Assembly (NCBI GenBank): GCA_035491895.1 | Contig: DATJJY010000094.1 | Coordinates: forward strand, 62,001-126,000 | From: DASTHG01 sp035491895 | Lineage (GTDB): Bacteria; Gemmatimonadota; Gemmatimonadetes; Gemmatimonadales; GWC2-71-9 | Length of the DNA stretch: 64,000 bases | Direction: 5' to 3' | Part shown: in pieces, positions 52,249 to 60,753 of the stretch | Numbering within the stretch: the stretch's first letter is position 1 | Layout: each line of letters starts with the position of its first letter | Position numbers and translations under genes: made by a program | The notes under the pieces: generated by a model | The model's input: only the letters and a program-made list of their open reading frames with translations | What the model was told of the DNA's origin: nothing | Database searches by the model: none

Positions 52249-53307
52249 ATGGGATCCAAACTGCGGCTCGGCATCCTGGGCGCGACTGGCACCGTCGGCC
52301 AGCGCATGATCAGCCTGGTGGACGGCCACCCGCAGTTCGTAGTGACAGCGGTGGCGGCGTCCGACCGCTCCCAGGGCAGGCCGTACGGCGAAGCATGTTC
52401 GTGGCGCCTCCCGGGGGAGATGGCGGCCGCTGTTCGCTCGCTGCCCGTGCGATCGCCCGAACCCCCGCTCGACTGCGATGTCGTGTTGTCCAGCCTGCCG
52501 GCGGAGGTGGCGGGTGACGTGGAAACGCAGTTCGCCGCGGCGGGATACCCGGTCATCAGCAACTCGTCGTCCCATCGCATGGACGAGGGCGTGCCGCTCC
52601 TCGTCCCCGAGATCAATCCAGAGCATCTCGCGCTGCTCGAGCGGCGCCGGGGCAGGGGCTTCATCGTCACCAACCCGAATTGTTCTACGATCATGCTGTC
52701 ACTGGCGCTGGCTCCGCTGCACGCCCGCTTCGGAGTGGAGGCGGCAGTGGTCACGACGATGCAGGCGATCTCCGGCGCGGGGTACCCGGGCGTCGCGTCG
52801 CTCGACATCGTGGATAACGTGGTGCCGTTTATCGCCAATGAAGAGGAGAAAATCGAGCGGGAGACCCTCAAGATCCTCGGCCGGGAGGAGGGTGGAACGG
52901 TCCGGCCCGCCGACTTCGCACTGAGCGCTCAATGTCATCGCGTCCCCGTGGTGGACGGGCACATGGCCGCGGTGCGGGTGCGGCTGGGCCGGCCGGCCGA
53001 GCCGCGCGAGCTGAGCGAGGCGTTCACGTCATTCCGCGGCCTGCCGCAGGAGCTCGCGCTCCCCACCGCGCCGCCGTGCCCGATTCTCGTGCGCCATGAG
53101 CCGGACCGCCCGCAGCCCCGGTTGGACCGGGATGCGGGCGGCGGCATGAGCATCACCGTCGGCCGCATCACGCGCGACCACGTGCTCGGGCACCGCTTCG
53201 TGGTGCTGAGCCACAATACGATCCGCGGCGCGGCGGGCGCGGCGCTCCTGAACGCCGAGCTGTTGCTCGCCCGGGGGCATATCGACGCAGCGGGGACGCG
53301 GCCCTAG
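52249..53307 (+). CDS. asd: Aspartate-semialdehyde dehydrogenase
   Basis: This 352-residue enzyme has the NADP-binding GILGATGTVGQRM near the N-terminus and the catalytic cysteine in TNPNCST (Cys145). The length and LVPEINPEHL resemble the archaeal/fungal-type enzymes rather than the E. coli type. It reduces aspartyl phosphate to aspartate semialdehyde, joining the two ThrA steps. I chose the ATG at 52249 where homology begins, as the 22 upstream codons fall in the divergent promoter region. It is divergent from the threonine operon and convergent with the MoeB-rhodanese gene. Confidence 0.92.
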   Translation: MGSKLRLGILGATGTVGQRMISLVDGHPQFVVTAVAASDRSQGRPYGEACSWRLPGEMAAAVRSLPVRSPEPPLDCDVVLSSLPAEVAGDVETQFAAAGYPVISNSSSHRMDEGVPLLVPEINPEHLALLERRRGRGFIVTNPNCSTIMLSLALAPLHARFGVEAAVVTTMQAISGAGYPGVASLDIVDNVVPFIANEEEKIERETLKILGREEGGTVRPADFALSAQCHRVPVVDGHMAAVRVRLGRPAEPRELSEAFTSFRGLPQELALPTAPPCPILVRHEPDRPQPRLDRDAGGGMSITVGRITRDHVLGHRFVVLSHNTIRGAAGAALLNAELLLARGHIDAAGTRP

Positions 53308-53321
53308 TCGCTGAGGCCGTC

Positions 53322-54473
53322 TCAGTAGCGCGGCATCGACCGGTCCACCTCCGCCGCCCACGCTTCAATGCCGCCCCGCAGGCTTCTGACCTTCGAGAAA
53401 CCCGCGGCCCGCAGGATCTCGAGCGCCCGCATCGAGCGCACGCCCTTGTGGCACTGCGTCACGATCTCCTTGTGGCCGTCCAACTCGGCGAGCCGTTGCG
53501 GAAGCTCACTCAACGGAATCAACCGCGCCCCCGGGATACGGCAGATCTCCCATTCCCTCGTTTCGCGCACGTCCACGAGATCGAGATCCGGGTTGTCTCT
53601 GAGATCGCGAGCCAGGTCAGTCGCTGTGATCTCCGAGCCCTCGTAGGCGGGAGCTGCGCCGATCCCGCAGAAGGCCTCGTAATCGATCAGCTCGCGCACC
53701 GATGGATTGTGGCCGCACACCGGGCAGTCGGGATCCTTGCGGAGCGTGAGCTCCCGGAAGCGCAACTTCAACGCGTCGAACAGGACCAGCCGTCCTACCA
53801 GCGTGTCGCCGGCGCCCAGGATCAGCTTCAGCGTCTCCAGTGCCTGGATGCTCCCGATGATCCCGGGCAAAACGCCCAGCACGCCGCCCTCCGCGCACGA
53901 CGGGACGAGCCCGGGCGGTGGGGGCTCCGGGTACAGGCAACGGTAGCACGGGCCCGCCGCGGCGTGGAACACCGAGGCTTGACCCTCGAAGCGGAAGATC
54001 GAGCCATAGACGTTCGGCTTGCCGAGCAGCACGCACGCGTCGTTCACGAGGTAGCGAGTGGGGAAGTTGTCGGTGCCGTCCGCAACGATGTCGAAGGCGC
54101 CCAGGATCTCGAGCGCGTTCTCCGACGTGAGCCGCACGGGGAATGTCTCAACCTGTACGTGTGGGTTGAGGTCTTGCAGCCGCGCCACCGCCGACTCGAG
54201 CTTCGGCCGTCCAACCCCGCTCGTTCCGTGCAGGATCTGGCGCTGCAAGTTCGTCGCGTCTACCACGTCGAAGTCCACGAGGCCGATCGTGCCGACGCCC
54301 GCCGCCGCGAGGTAGAGCGCGGCGGGCGAGCCCAACCCGCCGGCCCCGACGAGCAGCACGCGCGCCGCCTTGATCCGGCGCTGCCCACCGGGGCCTACCT
54401 CCGGCAGGATGAGGTGGCGCGAGTAGCGGAGGATCTCCGCGTGATCGAGCTGCGGCAATGCAGTCACCGACAT
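53322..54473 (-). CDS. moeB: MoeB/ThiF-type E1-like enzyme fused to rhodanese
   Basis: This is a 383-residue protein. Residues about 1-260 form an E1-like adenylating domain: RYSRHLILPEVGPGGQRRI, VLLVGAGGLGSPAALYL (ATP loop), ADGTDNFPTRYLVND, and two zinc CxxC pairs (Cys176/179 and Cys250/253). Residues about 280-380 form a rhodanese domain with the active-site loop CHKGVRS (Cys341). Such fusions adenylate the C-terminal glycine of a ubiquitin-like carrier and transfer sulfur to it. The candidate carriers here are at 49607-49882 and 1004-1300. It is the last gene of the aromatic operon, two bases after pheA. Confidence 0.9.
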   Translation of the reverse strand: MSVTALPQLDHAEILRYSRHLILPEVGPGGQRRIKAARVLLVGAGGLGSPAALYLAAAGVGTIGLVDFDVVDATNLQRQILHGTSGVGRPKLESAVARLQDLNPHVQVETFPVRLTSENALEILGAFDIVADGTDNFPTRYLVNDACVLLGKPNVYGSIFRFEGQASVFHAAAGPCYRCLYPEPPPPGLVPSCAEGGVLGVLPGIIGSIQALETLKLILGAGDTLVGRLVLFDALKLRFRELTLRKDPDCPVCGHNPSVRELIDYEAFCGIGAAPAYEGSEITATDLARDLRDNPDLDLVDVRETREWEICRIPGARLIPLSELPQRLAELDGHKEIVTQCHKGVRSMRALEILRAAGFSKVRSLRGGIEAWAAEVDRSMPRY

Positions 54474-54475
54474 GA

Positions 54476-55339
54476 TCAGGACTCCTTCACCACGAGTTGG
54501 CGCTCCCGGATCGTACCGGTGGCGACATACGTGCCCAACAGACGCACCGAACCGGCGCCCCCCGTTTCCGCCGTGAGCTCGGCCAGCGCCGCCCCGACCT
54601 CGATCGGGTCCCCGAGCACGTCCAGGTAGAATACGTACTCCCAGGGCCGGCCGGCGATGGGGCGCGACTCGATCTTGGACAGGTCGAGGCCGCGCCGCGC
54701 GAACGGGCCCAGGGCGCGGTGCAGGGACCCGGGCACGTTCGCAAGGGAGATCACGAGCGATGTCTTGCACGGTCCGGTCCGCTGCCCCGGTGCGGGGTGG
54801 CGGGACACCAGAAGAAACCGCGTGAAATTGGCTGGATGATCCTCGATCCCCGCGTCCAGCACGCTGCCGCCGTACAGCTGCGCCGCCAGATCGGACGCGA
54901 TCGCCGCGTCCGCCGCCACCCGGTCGTCCATCAGATCTCGCACGCTCCCCGCCGTGTCGTACGCCGGCACGGCGGTCATCATCGGGTGAGCGGCAAAGAA
55001 CTGCGCGCATTGCGCCAGCGCGACCGGATGCGAAGCGACCCGGCGGACCTGCGGCAAGGTGGTTCCGGGTCGGACGATCAGGCAGTGACGCACCCGCACC
55101 TCGGTCTCCCCCACGATGCACAGGCCGTGAGCGCGGAGCTGGTCGTAGTTCTCGTGGATCGACCCGGTGAGCGAGTTCTCGATCGGGACGACCCCGCGCT
55201 CGGCGCCGCCCAGCGCCACGGTCTCGAACAGCTCCGGAAAGTCGCGGCACGGAACGACCCGGATATCCGATCGATGCGTTGCGAGGGCGGCCGCATGGCT
55301 GTACGATCCGGCCTCGCCCGCGATGGCGACCGCGATCAC
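54476..55339 (-). CDS. pheA: Prephenate dehydratase
   Basis: This 287-residue enzyme of phenylalanine synthesis has a dehydratase domain with AIAGEAGSYSHAAAL, GVVPIENSLTGSIHENYD and the active-site TRF in NFTRFLLVSR, followed by a C-terminal ACT domain (SLVISLANVPGSLHRALGPF, ESRPIAGRPWEYVFYLD) that normally senses phenylalanine. The GTG start at 55339 overlaps the chorismate mutase stop as GTGA. Unlike in E. coli, mutase and dehydratase are separate proteins. Controlled in the same unit by the attenuator upstream of the DAHP synthase gene. Confidence 0.94.
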   Translation of the reverse strand: MIAVAIAGEAGSYSHAAALATHRSDIRVVPCRDFPELFETVALGGAERGVVPIENSLTGSIHENYDQLRAHGLCIVGETEVRVRHCLIVRPGTTLPQVRRVASHPVALAQCAQFFAAHPMMTAVPAYDTAGSVRDLMDDRVAADAAIASDLAAQLYGGSVLDAGIEDHPANFTRFLLVSRHPAPGQRTGPCKTSLVISLANVPGSLHRALGPFARRGLDLSKIESRPIAGRPWEYVFYLDVLGDPIEVGAALAELTAETGGAGSVRLLGTYVATGTIRERQLVVKES

Positions 55340-55605
55340 CCGTCCAGCTCCGCGCGGCGAGTCAGGGCCACGACCTTCCAGAAGACGTCGCGGACGTCCT
55401 CGGAAGGCAGACCCACTTCTCGGGCCAGCGCTGATGCCCGGCGGATCACCGTGGCCTCCTGGGGCGGATCGACGGTGGGGAGGCCGGCGGCGCGTTTCGC
55501 CGCCGCGGTGCAGCGGGCCGCGCTCACCCGATCCCGGATCAGACCGACGAGTGCCCGATCGATGCGCTCGATTTCGGCGCGCAGCCGTGCCAGCTCGGCG
55601 CTCAT
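55336..55605 (-). CDS. Chorismate mutase, AroQ type
   Basis: This 89-residue all-helical mutase has the family pattern LRAEIERIDRALVGLIRDRV (helix 1 with the catalytic Arg), then AAKRAAGLPTVDPPQEATVI and RDVFWKVVALTRRAE. It converts chorismate to prephenate. It is encoded between DAHP synthase (ATGA overlap) and prephenate dehydratase (GTGA overlap), so the three genes form a translationally coupled chain. The small single-domain form is common in bacteria outside the enterics. Confidence 0.9.
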   Translation of the reverse strand: MSAELARLRAEIERIDRALVGLIRDRVSAARCTAAAKRAAGLPTVDPPQEATVIRRASALAREVGLPSEDVRDVFWKVVALTRRAELDG

Positions 55606-56672
55606 GCCGCCCGGCCTTCCTGGACCGCACCTTCCCGTGGACCGGAAAGACGGCGACCCGCGGCTGCGGCGAACGGTCTCACGACCCGCATCAACTGGTC
55701 AAACTGCTCGGGGGAGAGCGATTGCTCGCCGTCGGACCAGGCTTCGGCGGGCCGCGGGTGCACCTCGACGATGAGGCCGTCGGCGCCCGCCGCCACCGCG
55801 GCGCAGGCCAGCGACGTGACGAGATCCGCTCGCCCCGCCGCGTGACTCGGATCGACGATCACCGGAAGGTGCGTCTCTTGCCGCAACAGCGGGATCGCGG
55901 CGATGTCGAGCGTGTTGCGCGTATCGGTCTCGAACGTCCGGATGCCGCGCTCGCACAGAATCACGTCCGGGTTGCCGGCGGCCAGCACGTATTCTGCCGC
56001 GAGCAACAGCTCGGTGATGGTGGCCGCCATGCCGCGCTTCAGCAGCACCGGCCGACGCACGCGACCCACCTCGCAGAGCAACGGGTAGTTCTGCATGTTG
56101 CGGGCGCCGACCTGCAACACGTCCGCGTGCTCCGCCACCACCTCGACGTCACGGGGATCGAGCACCTCAGTCACCACGGGGAGCCCCGTGTCGCAGCGGC
56201 ATTCGGCGAGCAGCCGCAGCCCCTCCCGCTCCAGGCCGCGGAACGAGTAGGGAGAGGTGCGCGGCTTGAACGCGCCGCCGCGCAATGCCGCGGCGCCGGC
56301 GCGCTGCACGGCGTGCGCCGTTTCGCGGAGCATCTCGAGTCCCTCGACCGCACACGGGCCCGCGATGACGAGCAGCTCCGTGCCACCCACCAGCGCCCGC
56401 GCGCCGTCGCCGACCCGGATCAGCGTGCGGCCGCCGTCCGGCGCGAGCGCCAGGCCGGCGAGGCGGTACGGAGTCTGCCAGGCCGTTATGCCCGCCACGC
56501 CGGGAAGGGCCGCGACCGCGGCGCTCCGAAGTTCCACGGCGTCTCCCAGGCAACCGATCACCACGCGGCCACCTTGGTCGACCGCGTAACTGCGCACCCC
56601 GTACGACTCGACGTGCTCGCGTATCCCGTCGATCATGGCCGCCGTTGCATCCACACGTGTCACGATGATCAT
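55602..56672 (-). CDS. aroF: DAHP synthase (type I beta, AroF/AroG-like)
   Basis: This is a 356-residue 3-deoxy-7-phosphoheptulonate synthase, the first step of the shikimate pathway. The N-terminal 70-80 residues form the ferredoxin-like regulatory domain of type I-beta enzymes; the barrel starts with IAGPCAVEGLEML and has FKPRTSPYSFRGL, LLKRGMAATI and VIVDPSHAAGR. Feedback inhibition through the N-terminal domain is likely. A leader peptide, antiterminator and intrinsic terminator lie directly upstream, so expression should drop when Phe/Tyr are plentiful. Confidence 0.93.
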   Translation of the reverse strand: MIIVTRVDATAAMIDGIREHVESYGVRSYAVDQGGRVVIGCLGDAVELRSAAVAALPGVAGITAWQTPYRLAGLALAPDGGRTLIRVGDGARALVGGTELLVIAGPCAVEGLEMLRETAHAVQRAGAAALRGGAFKPRTSPYSFRGLEREGLRLLAECRCDTGLPVVTEVLDPRDVEVVAEHADVLQVGARNMQNYPLLCEVGRVRRPVLLKRGMAATITELLLAAEYVLAAGNPDVILCERGIRTFETDTRNTLDIAAIPLLRQETHLPVIVDPSHAAGRADLVTSLACAAVAAGADGLIVEVHPRPAEAWSDGEQSLSPEQFDQLMRVVRPFAAAAGRRLSGPREGAVQEGRAA

Positions 56673-56690
56673 CGAGCCCCCTTGCAGCCG

Positions 56691-56724
56691 AAATAAAAAG
56701 CGGCCCGCTGTCGTAGCGGGCCGC
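56691..56724 (-). terminator. Intrinsic terminator of the aromatic-operon attenuator
   Basis: On the minus strand a perfect 10-bp stem (GCGGCCCGCT paired with AGCGGGCCGC around ACGAC) is followed by TTTTTATTT. It lies 19 bases before the DAHP synthase ATG and 33 bases after the leader-peptide stop. Its first arm contains CGGCCCGC, which can instead pair with GCGGGCCG inside the leader-peptide coding sequence (56782-56789), giving an antiterminator. Confidence 0.88.
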
Positions 56725-56756
56725 CGTATCGCTTGGAGAATCGTCGCTGTTGCTAT

Positions 56757-56843
56757 CTAGTCGCGCGCATCTCTCCAGCCACGGCCCGCACGGCGGGACG
56801 CGTAAAAGAAGGAGAACGTAAAATAGGACTGGCGCGACATCAT
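56757..56843 (-). CDS. Phe/Tyr-rich leader peptide of the aromatic operon
   Basis: A 28-residue leader peptide begins MMSRQSYFTFSFFYASRR and ends with a Trp-containing tail. Codons 7-14 read Y-F-T-F-S-F-F-Y: six aromatic codons in eight, matching the pathway products of the genes downstream. The stop is at 56757, 33 bases before the terminator stem. The first ATG lies seven bases after a good -10 box, so the leader mRNA may be leaderless. The layout is that of classical pheL-type attenuation by ribosome stalling. Confidence 0.85.
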   Translation of the reverse strand: MMSRQSYFTFSFFYASRRAGRGWRDARD

Positions 56844-56850
56844 GACACCG

Positions 56851-56879
56851 ATGATAGGTCGCGGGCGGCGAGTCGTCAA
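56851..56879 (-). promoter_or_regulatory. Promoter of the aromatic operon
   Basis: On the minus strand TTGACG (56874-56879), a 17-base spacer and TATCAT (56851-56856) form a strong sigma-70-like promoter. Transcription would start at about 56843-56844, at or next to the leader-peptide ATG. The -35 box lies nine bases after the stop of the upstream minus-strand gene. Confidence 0.78.
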
Positions 56880-56887
56880 CAGGCGAA

Positions 56888-57334
56888 CTAACGCGCCGGG
56901 GTGATATCCGTGACCGGAAGATCCCAGTGCGCCAGCAGGATCTCGAAGCGCCGCTGCTCTTCGCGCCGGTAGGTCTCCTGGTCGGGCCACAGCTCCTTGA
57001 TCCACGCCTCCTCCTGGGGATTTGCGCTCGTCGCGACCCCGGAGTTCCGGAACCTGATCGTCACGCGATAATCCCAGCGAGCATCCTCGGTCATGTGATT
57101 GGCGGGCGTTTCGATCTTCACTGAGAGTGCGCGGCCACTCTCCACCAGCCTCTTGAGCAGCGGGTAATGGTTCTTGAGAAAGAGCTGCAGGAACTCCTGC
57201 TGGTGGCCCCATTGCAGCTTGTAGTAGTACTCCATGGTGTACGGCTGGTCGGCGGCGGCCTGCGGTGGGGCGCCCTGGGCAGCAAGGGGTCGGGCCGCCA
57301 AGGCGAGGCAAAGCGCGATCACGTTCGGTCTCAT
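56888..57334 (-). CDS. Small exported protein of unknown function
   Basis: This 148-residue protein has a signal peptide (VIALCLALAARPLAAQG). The mature part is rich in aromatic and charged residues (MEYYYKLQWGHQQEFLQLFL, KNHYPLLKRLVESGR, WDYRVTIRFRNSG) and resembles small alpha-beta-barrel (dimeric ferredoxin-like) proteins, but I cannot name a family. It is divergent from ilvD across a 49-base gap and lies just upstream of the aromatic-operon promoter. No link to amino-acid synthesis is evident. Confidence 0.7.
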   Translation of the reverse strand: MRPNVIALCLALAARPLAAQGAPPQAAADQPYTMEYYYKLQWGHQQEFLQLFLKNHYPLLKRLVESGRALSVKIETPANHMTEDARWDYRVTIRFRNSGVATSANPQEEAWIKELWPDQETYRREEQRRFEILLAHWDLPVTDITPAR

Positions 57335-57383
57335 CGATCCTCCGGGTTGCTCCAAGGTTAATGCGGGACAGTAGCTTATAGGC

Positions 57384-59057
57384 ATGGGACAGAAACTCCG
57401 CAGCCGGCTCATCACCGAAGGTGTGCAGCGCACGCCCAACCGCGCGATGTTGCGCGCGGTGGGATTCGGGGACGCGGACTTCGCCAAGCCCATCGTCGCG
57501 ATCGCGAACGCCCATTCGACCATCACCCCGTGCAACGCCCGGCTCGACGAGCTGGCGCGCCGTGCCGAAGCGGCGGTCCGTGCGGCGGGCGCGATGCCGC
57601 AGCTGTTCGGTACCATCACCGTGAGCGACGGCATTTCCATGGGAACCGAGGGCATGAAGTATTCGCTCGTCTCCCGGGAGGTGATCGCGGATTCGATCGA
57701 GACGGTGTGCAACGCGCAGTGCGTGGATGGCGTACTCGCGATCGGCGGCTGCGACAAGAACATGCCGGGCGCCATGATCGCGTTCGCCCGGCTCGACATC
57801 CCGGCGGTGTTCGTGTACGGCGGCACCATCAAGCCCGGTCATTACCAGGGTCGCGATCTCACGGTGGTGAGCGCCTTCGAGGCCGTGGGCGAATACAGCG
57901 CCAAGAAGCTGAGCGACGCCGATCTGCTGGAAGTCGAGCGGCGGGCGTGCCCGGGCGCCGGGGCCTGCGGCGGCATGTTCACGGCCAATACCATGTCTGC
58001 GGCGATCGAGGCGATGGGGATGAGCCTCCCCTACTCCTCCACGATGGCCGCCGAAGACACCGAGAAGATCGAAAGCGCGGCCCGCTCGGCGGAGGTGTTG
58101 GTGGACGCCGTGCGCCACCAGCGCACGCCGCGCCGCATCCTGACGCGCCGGGCGTTCGACAACGCCATCGCCGTCGTCATGGCGCTCGGCGGCTCGACCA
58201 ACGCCGTGCTGCACCTGCTGGCCATCGCCCACGCCGTGGGCGTGCCGCTCGCGCTCGACGACTTCGAAGCCGTGCGCAGCAGGGTGCCGGTGCTGTGCGA
58301 CCTCAAGCCGTCGGGTCGGTTCGTGACGACGGACCTTCATGCGGCCGGAGGCGTGCCGCAGGTCATGAAGATCCTGCTCGCCCACGGCGTGCTGGACGGC
58401 GATGCGCTGACCGTTTCGGGTAAGACGGTGGCAGAAGTACTGGGTGACGTTCCCGCCGAGCCGCGTCCCGATCAGGAGGTGATCCGGCCGTGGGGACGGC
58501 CGCTCTATCCCCAGGGGCACCTCGCGATCCTGCGCGGCAACCTCGCACCGGACGGTGGCGTCGCAAAGATCACGGGGATCAAGCATCGCAGCATCACCGG
58601 CCCGGCGCGGGTGTTCGACTGCGAAGAGGACTGTCTCGCCGCCATTCTCGCCGGCAAGATCCAGCCGGGGGACGTCGTGGTGATCCGCTACGAGGGTCCC
58701 AAGGGAGGCCCCGGGATGCGGGAAATGCTGTCACCCACCTCGGCCATTATCGGCGCCGGGTTGGGTGATTCCGTGGGTCTCGTCACCGACGGGCGGTTTT
58801 CGGGCGGCACGTACGGTCTCGTCGTGGGTCACGTCGCGCCGGAAGCCGCTGTTGGGGGGCCGCTCGCGGTGGTGCGGGACGGGGACCGCATCACGATCGA
58901 CGCCGATCAGCGGGCGCTCGAGGTGCACGTCGCGGCGCCGGAGCTCGCCGCACGGCGCGAGGCGTGGACGGCGCCGCCACCCAGGTATACGAGCGGAGTG
59001 TTGGCGAAGTACGCGAGGCTCGTGTCCAGCGCGAGCGTGGGGGCGGTGACGGACTAG
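57384..59057 (+). CDS. ilvD: Dihydroxy-acid dehydratase
   Basis: This 557-residue iron-sulfur enzyme dehydrates dihydroxy acids to 2-keto acids in isoleucine and valine synthesis. The conserved cluster cysteines are in GGCDKNMPGAMIA and CPGAGACGGMFTANTMS, and the C-terminal FSGGTYGLVVGHVAPEA is the family signature. It is transcribed alone on the plus strand, opposite the ilv/leu operon, and its 3' end overlaps leuB by four bases. The start is the ATG at 57384 (MGQKLRSRLI). Confidence 0.95.
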   Translation: MGQKLRSRLITEGVQRTPNRAMLRAVGFGDADFAKPIVAIANAHSTITPCNARLDELARRAEAAVRAAGAMPQLFGTITVSDGISMGTEGMKYSLVSREVIADSIETVCNAQCVDGVLAIGGCDKNMPGAMIAFARLDIPAVFVYGGTIKPGHYQGRDLTVVSAFEAVGEYSAKKLSDADLLEVERRACPGAGACGGMFTANTMSAAIEAMGMSLPYSSTMAAEDTEKIESAARSAEVLVDAVRHQRTPRRILTRRAFDNAIAVVMALGGSTNAVLHLLAIAHAVGVPLALDDFEAVRSRVPVLCDLKPSGRFVTTDLHAAGGVPQVMKILLAHGVLDGDALTVSGKTVAEVLGDVPAEPRPDQEVIRPWGRPLYPQGHLAILRGNLAPDGGVAKITGIKHRSITGPARVFDCEEDCLAAILAGKIQPGDVVVIRYEGPKGGPGMREMLSPTSAIIGAGLGDSVGLVTDGRFSGGTYGLVVGHVAPEAAVGGPLAVVRDGDRITIDADQRALEVHVAAPELAARREAWTAPPPRYTSGVLAKYARLVSSASVGAVTD

Positions 59058-60160
59058 CGAGCCGCCGAGACCGCAGTGGCGAGGGAAGGCCGCTCGGGCT
59101 GACGCACGAGCGCCGCGATGTGCTGTCCCATCTCTCGCGTTCCCATGACCTGATCGCCCGGTCCGGCGATGTCCGCAGTGCGCGCGCCCCGCTCGAGCGC
59201 GAGCGCGATGGCCCGCTCCACGGCGGCGGCAGGCTCGGCAAGGCCGAGCCCATGCCGGAGCAAGAGCGCCACGGTGGCGATGGCACCGATCGGATTCGCC
59301 ACGTCCCGTCCCGCGAGGTCCGGCGCCGAGCCGTGGACGGGTTCGAACAGACCCGGTCCCGGACCGAGCGACGCCGACGGCAACATCCCCAGGGAGCCCG
59401 CGAGCACCGCCGCCTCGTCGCTCAGGATGTCGCCGAACATGTTTTCGGTCACCAGCACGTCGACTCCCGAGGGCGCGCTCACGAGCCGCATCGCGGCCGT
59501 ATCCACGTAACAGTGCTCCAGCGTGACGTCGGGGAACTCGGCCGCCAGTCGTGTGACCGTCTCGCGCCACAGCTGCGACGTCTCGAGCACGTTGGCTTTG
59601 TCGACGGAGAGGAGGCGCCGCCGCCGCGTCTGCGCCGCCGTGAATGCGACGCGGGCAACCCGCTCCACCTCGGCCGCGGAGTAGCGCAGTGTGTTGATCG
59701 CCGTGCCATCGACGCGCCCCCGTGGCTCTCCGTAATACAGTCCGCCCGTAAGCTCGCGGACGATGAGGAGATCCACGCCCGTGAGCCGTTCGGGTTTGAG
59801 AGGAGACGCGTGCATCAGCGCCGGATGCACGGCGACCGGGCGCAGATTGGCGTACACGCCGAGCAGTGCCCGCAACGCGAGCAATCCCGTTTCCGGGCGC
59901 CGCTGGCGCGGTTCGCCGTCGAGTGCTGGGTCGCCCACCGCGCCGAGCAGAACCGCATCCGCCTGACGCACGGCCTCACGGGTCCCGTGGGGCAGGGGAT
60001 CGCCGGCGACCCGGACGGCTGCCGCTCCGACCGGATATTCGCGCGCGGCGAAACGCAGGCCGTAGCGTGCGGCGAGGGCATCGAGCACGCGCCGCGCCTG
60101 GCCGATCACCTCGGGGCCGATCCCGTCGCCGGGGAGCACGGCGATGGTGTACTGCTTCAC
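59054..60160 (-). CDS. leuB: 3-isopropylmalate dehydrogenase
   Basis: This 368-residue decarboxylating dehydrogenase oxidises 3-isopropylmalate in leucine synthesis. It begins YTIAVLPGDGIGPEVIGQAR and has the substrate and cofactor motifs DLLIVRELTGGLYYGEPRG and NMFGDILSDEAAVLAGSLGM, then EPVHGSAPDLAGRDVANPIG. It is the last gene of the ilv-leu operon, overlapping leuD by four bases. A leuA gene is not in the window. Confidence 0.95.
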   Translation of the reverse strand: MKQYTIAVLPGDGIGPEVIGQARRVLDALAARYGLRFAAREYPVGAAAVRVAGDPLPHGTREAVRQADAVLLGAVGDPALDGEPRQRRPETGLLALRALLGVYANLRPVAVHPALMHASPLKPERLTGVDLLIVRELTGGLYYGEPRGRVDGTAINTLRYSAAEVERVARVAFTAAQTRRRRLLSVDKANVLETSQLWRETVTRLAAEFPDVTLEHCYVDTAAMRLVSAPSGVDVLVTENMFGDILSDEAAVLAGSLGMLPSASLGPGPGLFEPVHGSAPDLAGRDVANPIGAIATVALLLRHGLGLAEPAAAVERAIALALERGARTADIAGPGDQVMGTREMGQHIAALVRQPERPSLATAVSAAR

Positions 60161-60753
60161 GCCTCCCGCCCCTGTTCGTAGGCCGCGATCCGGTCCACGG
60201 CGAGCAGCGTACGGCCGATCTCGTCGAGACCCCGGAGCAGCATGTCGCGCTGGTAGTGCTCCATTGCGAACGTCGCCCGGAAGCCCGCCGCATCCGTCAC
60301 GGTCATCGCCTCGAGATCCACGGTGAGATCATACCGCCCGCCGGCCCGCTCGTGGCGGTCGAACAGCTCGGCGATCGCCTCCGCCGGGAGCCGCACGGCG
60401 AGGAGGCCGTTCTGGCAACAGTTCGCATAGAAGATGTCGGCGAAGCTCACCGAGAGCACCGCGCGGAAGCCGTACTCCTGGAGCGCCCACACCGCGTGCT
60501 CGCGTGAGGAGCCGCAACCGAAGTTTGCCCCGGCGAGCAGCACACTCGCGCCCGAAGCCTCGGGACGGTTCAGCTCGAACGCCGGATCCGGAGCCCCGTC
60601 GGGCCGGAATCGCCAGTCGTAGAACAGGCTCGGCCCAAACCCCGTTCGCTCCACCCGCTTGAGGAATTGCTTGGGGATGATCTGGTCCGTGTCCACGTTG
60701 ACGCGGGGCAGCGCGGCGACTCGCCCGGTGTGACGGACGAATGGGGTGCTCAT
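60157..60753 (-). CDS. leuD: 3-isopropylmalate dehydratase, small subunit
   Basis: This 198-residue swivelling subunit partners with LeuC to isomerise isopropylmalate. Conserved motifs are VNVDTDQIIPKQFLK and GANFGCGSSREHAVWAL. I chose the ATG at 60753, which overlaps the leuC stop as ATGA; GTG two codons upstream at 60759 is possible. The DQIIPKQFLKR-containing N-terminus is typical of bacterial LeuD of about 200 residues. Confidence 0.94.
   Translation of the reverse strand: MSTPFVRHTGRVAALPRVNVDTDQIIPKQFLKRVERTGFGPSLFYDWRFRPDGAPDPAFELNRPEASGASVLLAGANFGCGSSREHAVWALQEYGFRAVLSVSFADIFYANCCQNGLLAVRLPAEAIAELFDRHERAGGRYDLTVDLEAMTVTDAAGFRATFAMEHYQRDMLLRGLDEIGRTLLAVDRIAAYEQGREA

Noticed and set aside
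56888..58586. Long minus-strand open frame opposite ilvD that runs to the leader peptide
   Set aside because: It is a shadow of ilvD in GC-rich DNA. Only its last 28 codons, with their own promoter and terminator, are a real coding unit.
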